A stretch of DNA of 64,000 nt from positions 124,975,412 to 125,039,411 of the forward strand of contig CM060967.1 of assembly GCA_030765045.1 (NCBI GenBank), read 5' to 3'. The number at the start of each line of letters is the position of its first letter. Positions within the stretch are counted from its first letter, which is position 1. The DNA is from Tenodera sinensis. Lineage: Eukaryota > Arthropoda > Insecta > Mantodea > Mantidae. The notes below the pieces were generated by a model. That model saw only the letters and a program-made list of their open reading frames with translations, was not told the origin of the DNA and searched no databases. The translations under genes and the position numbers were made by a program. Of this stretch, positions 62,281 to 64,000 are shown in pieces.

Positions 62281-64000
62281 AGTAGCAAATTAAACAACAA
62301 ATTACATGGAATTTATAGATGTTAATCATTTTAAAAACCTTAGATTTATTAAAAGAAAGGAGTTACTGGTATCTTTTTCCTTTCTTAATACTAATTAGAA
62401 CATACCTCTAAAAGCCAACTTGACGATAATCCCAAGAATGGAGGGCATTTAATTCCGCCCATAATCTCACATAGCCGGAGTTGGATAGTTGCTTGGGTGT
62501 TTTAAAGGTAAAGGTCATTGTTCATATGAAGAAGTTGTCAAAATATTACGAAACATGAAATATTCTGACTCGTGCTTTCAATTTATACTGCAAAACGTAA
62601 ATACGAATTTTCATAGTTTGCCTGTTTAGAGATAAATTATTTTTAAATTGGTTCACGATATAAAGCGATGCCGGAGCCAGTGGTAGTGGCTTGGGCCATG
62701 GAAGTTAAGAAACAAAACTCGGTAAAGAATATAAGCAGCAGATTATATTTTTCAGTAACAATTGGTAGAGTACAAGGAAATCAGATGTGTTGCATTCAGA
62801 TAAATTTCTCTGGCTGTATCGTATAGCCCCATCTTCCCTTCCCTCACACCCTTTCCACCTGCCTTCCTATCCTCACCCCTCCCTCCCCCTTCCCCTCCTC
62901 CTCTCTAACCCCACCCGTCTCTCCCTCTGTCACGCCCGCTCTGCCTCGGACCCTCTCTCACCCTTTCACTTACTCTCCACCCTCTCTTCCTCCCTCTCAC
63001 CCTGCCTCTCTCACCGTTCTTTAGAAACAAAAGATTGCATACAAATAATGTTAATTCTTTCACTATATAAAGTAAAAGGTATAACGTAGAGCGGTTATAC
63101 AAAACCTAAGACTTTCAAGTGAAGTAAGAAAAGAAATGACCTATAAAAGCGCTCAGTAGAGCAGACTAAAAGTAAATATTGCCTGAAGCAATATCTCTAA
63201 TTATTATAAACTTGTCACGCTGAATGCTTCATTAAGTCTTGTCCATAAGCGCAACTGTGCGTGCGTGTATGAGAGGCTAGAACAATGAGCCCTCTGGCTT
63301 CCACTGTCCGCGGTAGAAATAGAAAGCACTTTAGACAGCCAGTTAATAAACGCTATAAAGTCAGAAGGGAATGGAACTGATTGTAAAGGTAACAGTAAAT
63401 ACCTACATGTCAAACAAGCAGAATTCTACGTTAAACCAATCCACAGAGAAATTATATTTTGTTTTCACTTAGAATGAGTCATAAACGAGCAGATAGTTAA
63501 ATACAGCACAATCCCAAAATAACGCAGTTGTTGGGGGACTTGTTTTAGCCACGCGTTATATCTATTTCGCGATATATCGAATTGTGAGCTTAGAAGTGAC
63601 AAAAATCGATCCCGTGGTGGTGGTGGGAAGCATTCGTGCAATAATAAATTACAGTAAATTGCAAACGTATTTAATATGCGGTGAAATACACGTTTTAAAT
63701 GCAATTATAGACCAGTTATGCTAGGTGGGTATTCCAGTAGAGAAACCGATCTTAATTTATTCAGTACATACAATTACACTGTACCAATTTTACAGTAACC
63801 TAATTTTGCATTGTCGTAAACAAATCCGTAAGTTTTCTTTAGCGACATAAGTCACAACGTTTATTTCTCCACGTATCGTTTGATTGTAGCAAGATGGGCA
63901 TGAATACTGTTCCTCCATGCACATTTTTTTGAAGAAAATATTAAACTCAAGTTTAAAAAATAAAAAAGTACGACATATTTTCGGGAGACATACTTTACCC
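62281..64000. other. Intergenic; family M end and pyrimidine-rich tract
   Basis: A reversed family M 3' end is near 62778-62815 (AAATCAGATGTGTTGCATTC). Positions 62825-63015 are C/T-rich (CCTCC and CTCTC blocks). No gene is recognised to the end of the window. Confidence 0.45.

Overview
This is a window of an animal nuclear genome, almost certainly from an insect. It has spliced genes with GT-AG introns, AT-rich non-coding DNA, many tRNA-derived SINEs, non-LTR retrotransposon and DNA transposon remains, and long microsatellites. The one host gene recognised is an insect-type chemosensory ionotropic receptor (IR). The divergent IR type, long introns and abundance of SINEs suggest a large-genome insect such as a cockroach or termite; the species is an inference.

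Layout. Eight consecutive IR exons on the + strand run from 846 to 28533 and join in phase into 584 codons: an amino-terminal region, ligand-binding lobe S1, TM1, pore loop, TM2, lobe S2, TM3 and a short tail ending in a stop, with a polyadenylation signal just after. Only the first (signal-peptide) exon is missing, probably upstream. The introns are loaded with mobile DNA. Intron 1 has Jockey-like retrotransposon fragments, a dead Tc1 element and SINEs. Intron 4 has a full-length R4/Dong-like retrotransposon with an open 957-codon frame, flanked on both sides by AAT microsatellite. Intron 7 has an RTE-like fragment and a copy of a dispersed repeat called family M here.

From 28.6 kb to the end I find no host gene. 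The region is a mosaic of repeats: at least eight copies or fragments of family M, a small hAT element with a perfect 8-bp target duplication, a TTAA-flanked element with 17-bp terminal repeats, several SINE families (called A to G here, some nested in each other), two long hairpins, and a 5.5-kb element at 54.8-60.3 kb. In this last element two inverted arms of about 1.6 kb enclose a decayed Tc1-type transposase.

The points most worth a second look are the long-armed Tc1-type element, the intact R4/Dong-like element in its AAT array, the IR gene model, the TTAA element, family M, the SINE nesting and the hairpin or hammerhead-like motifs. All family calls rest on reading motifs by eye; no search was run.
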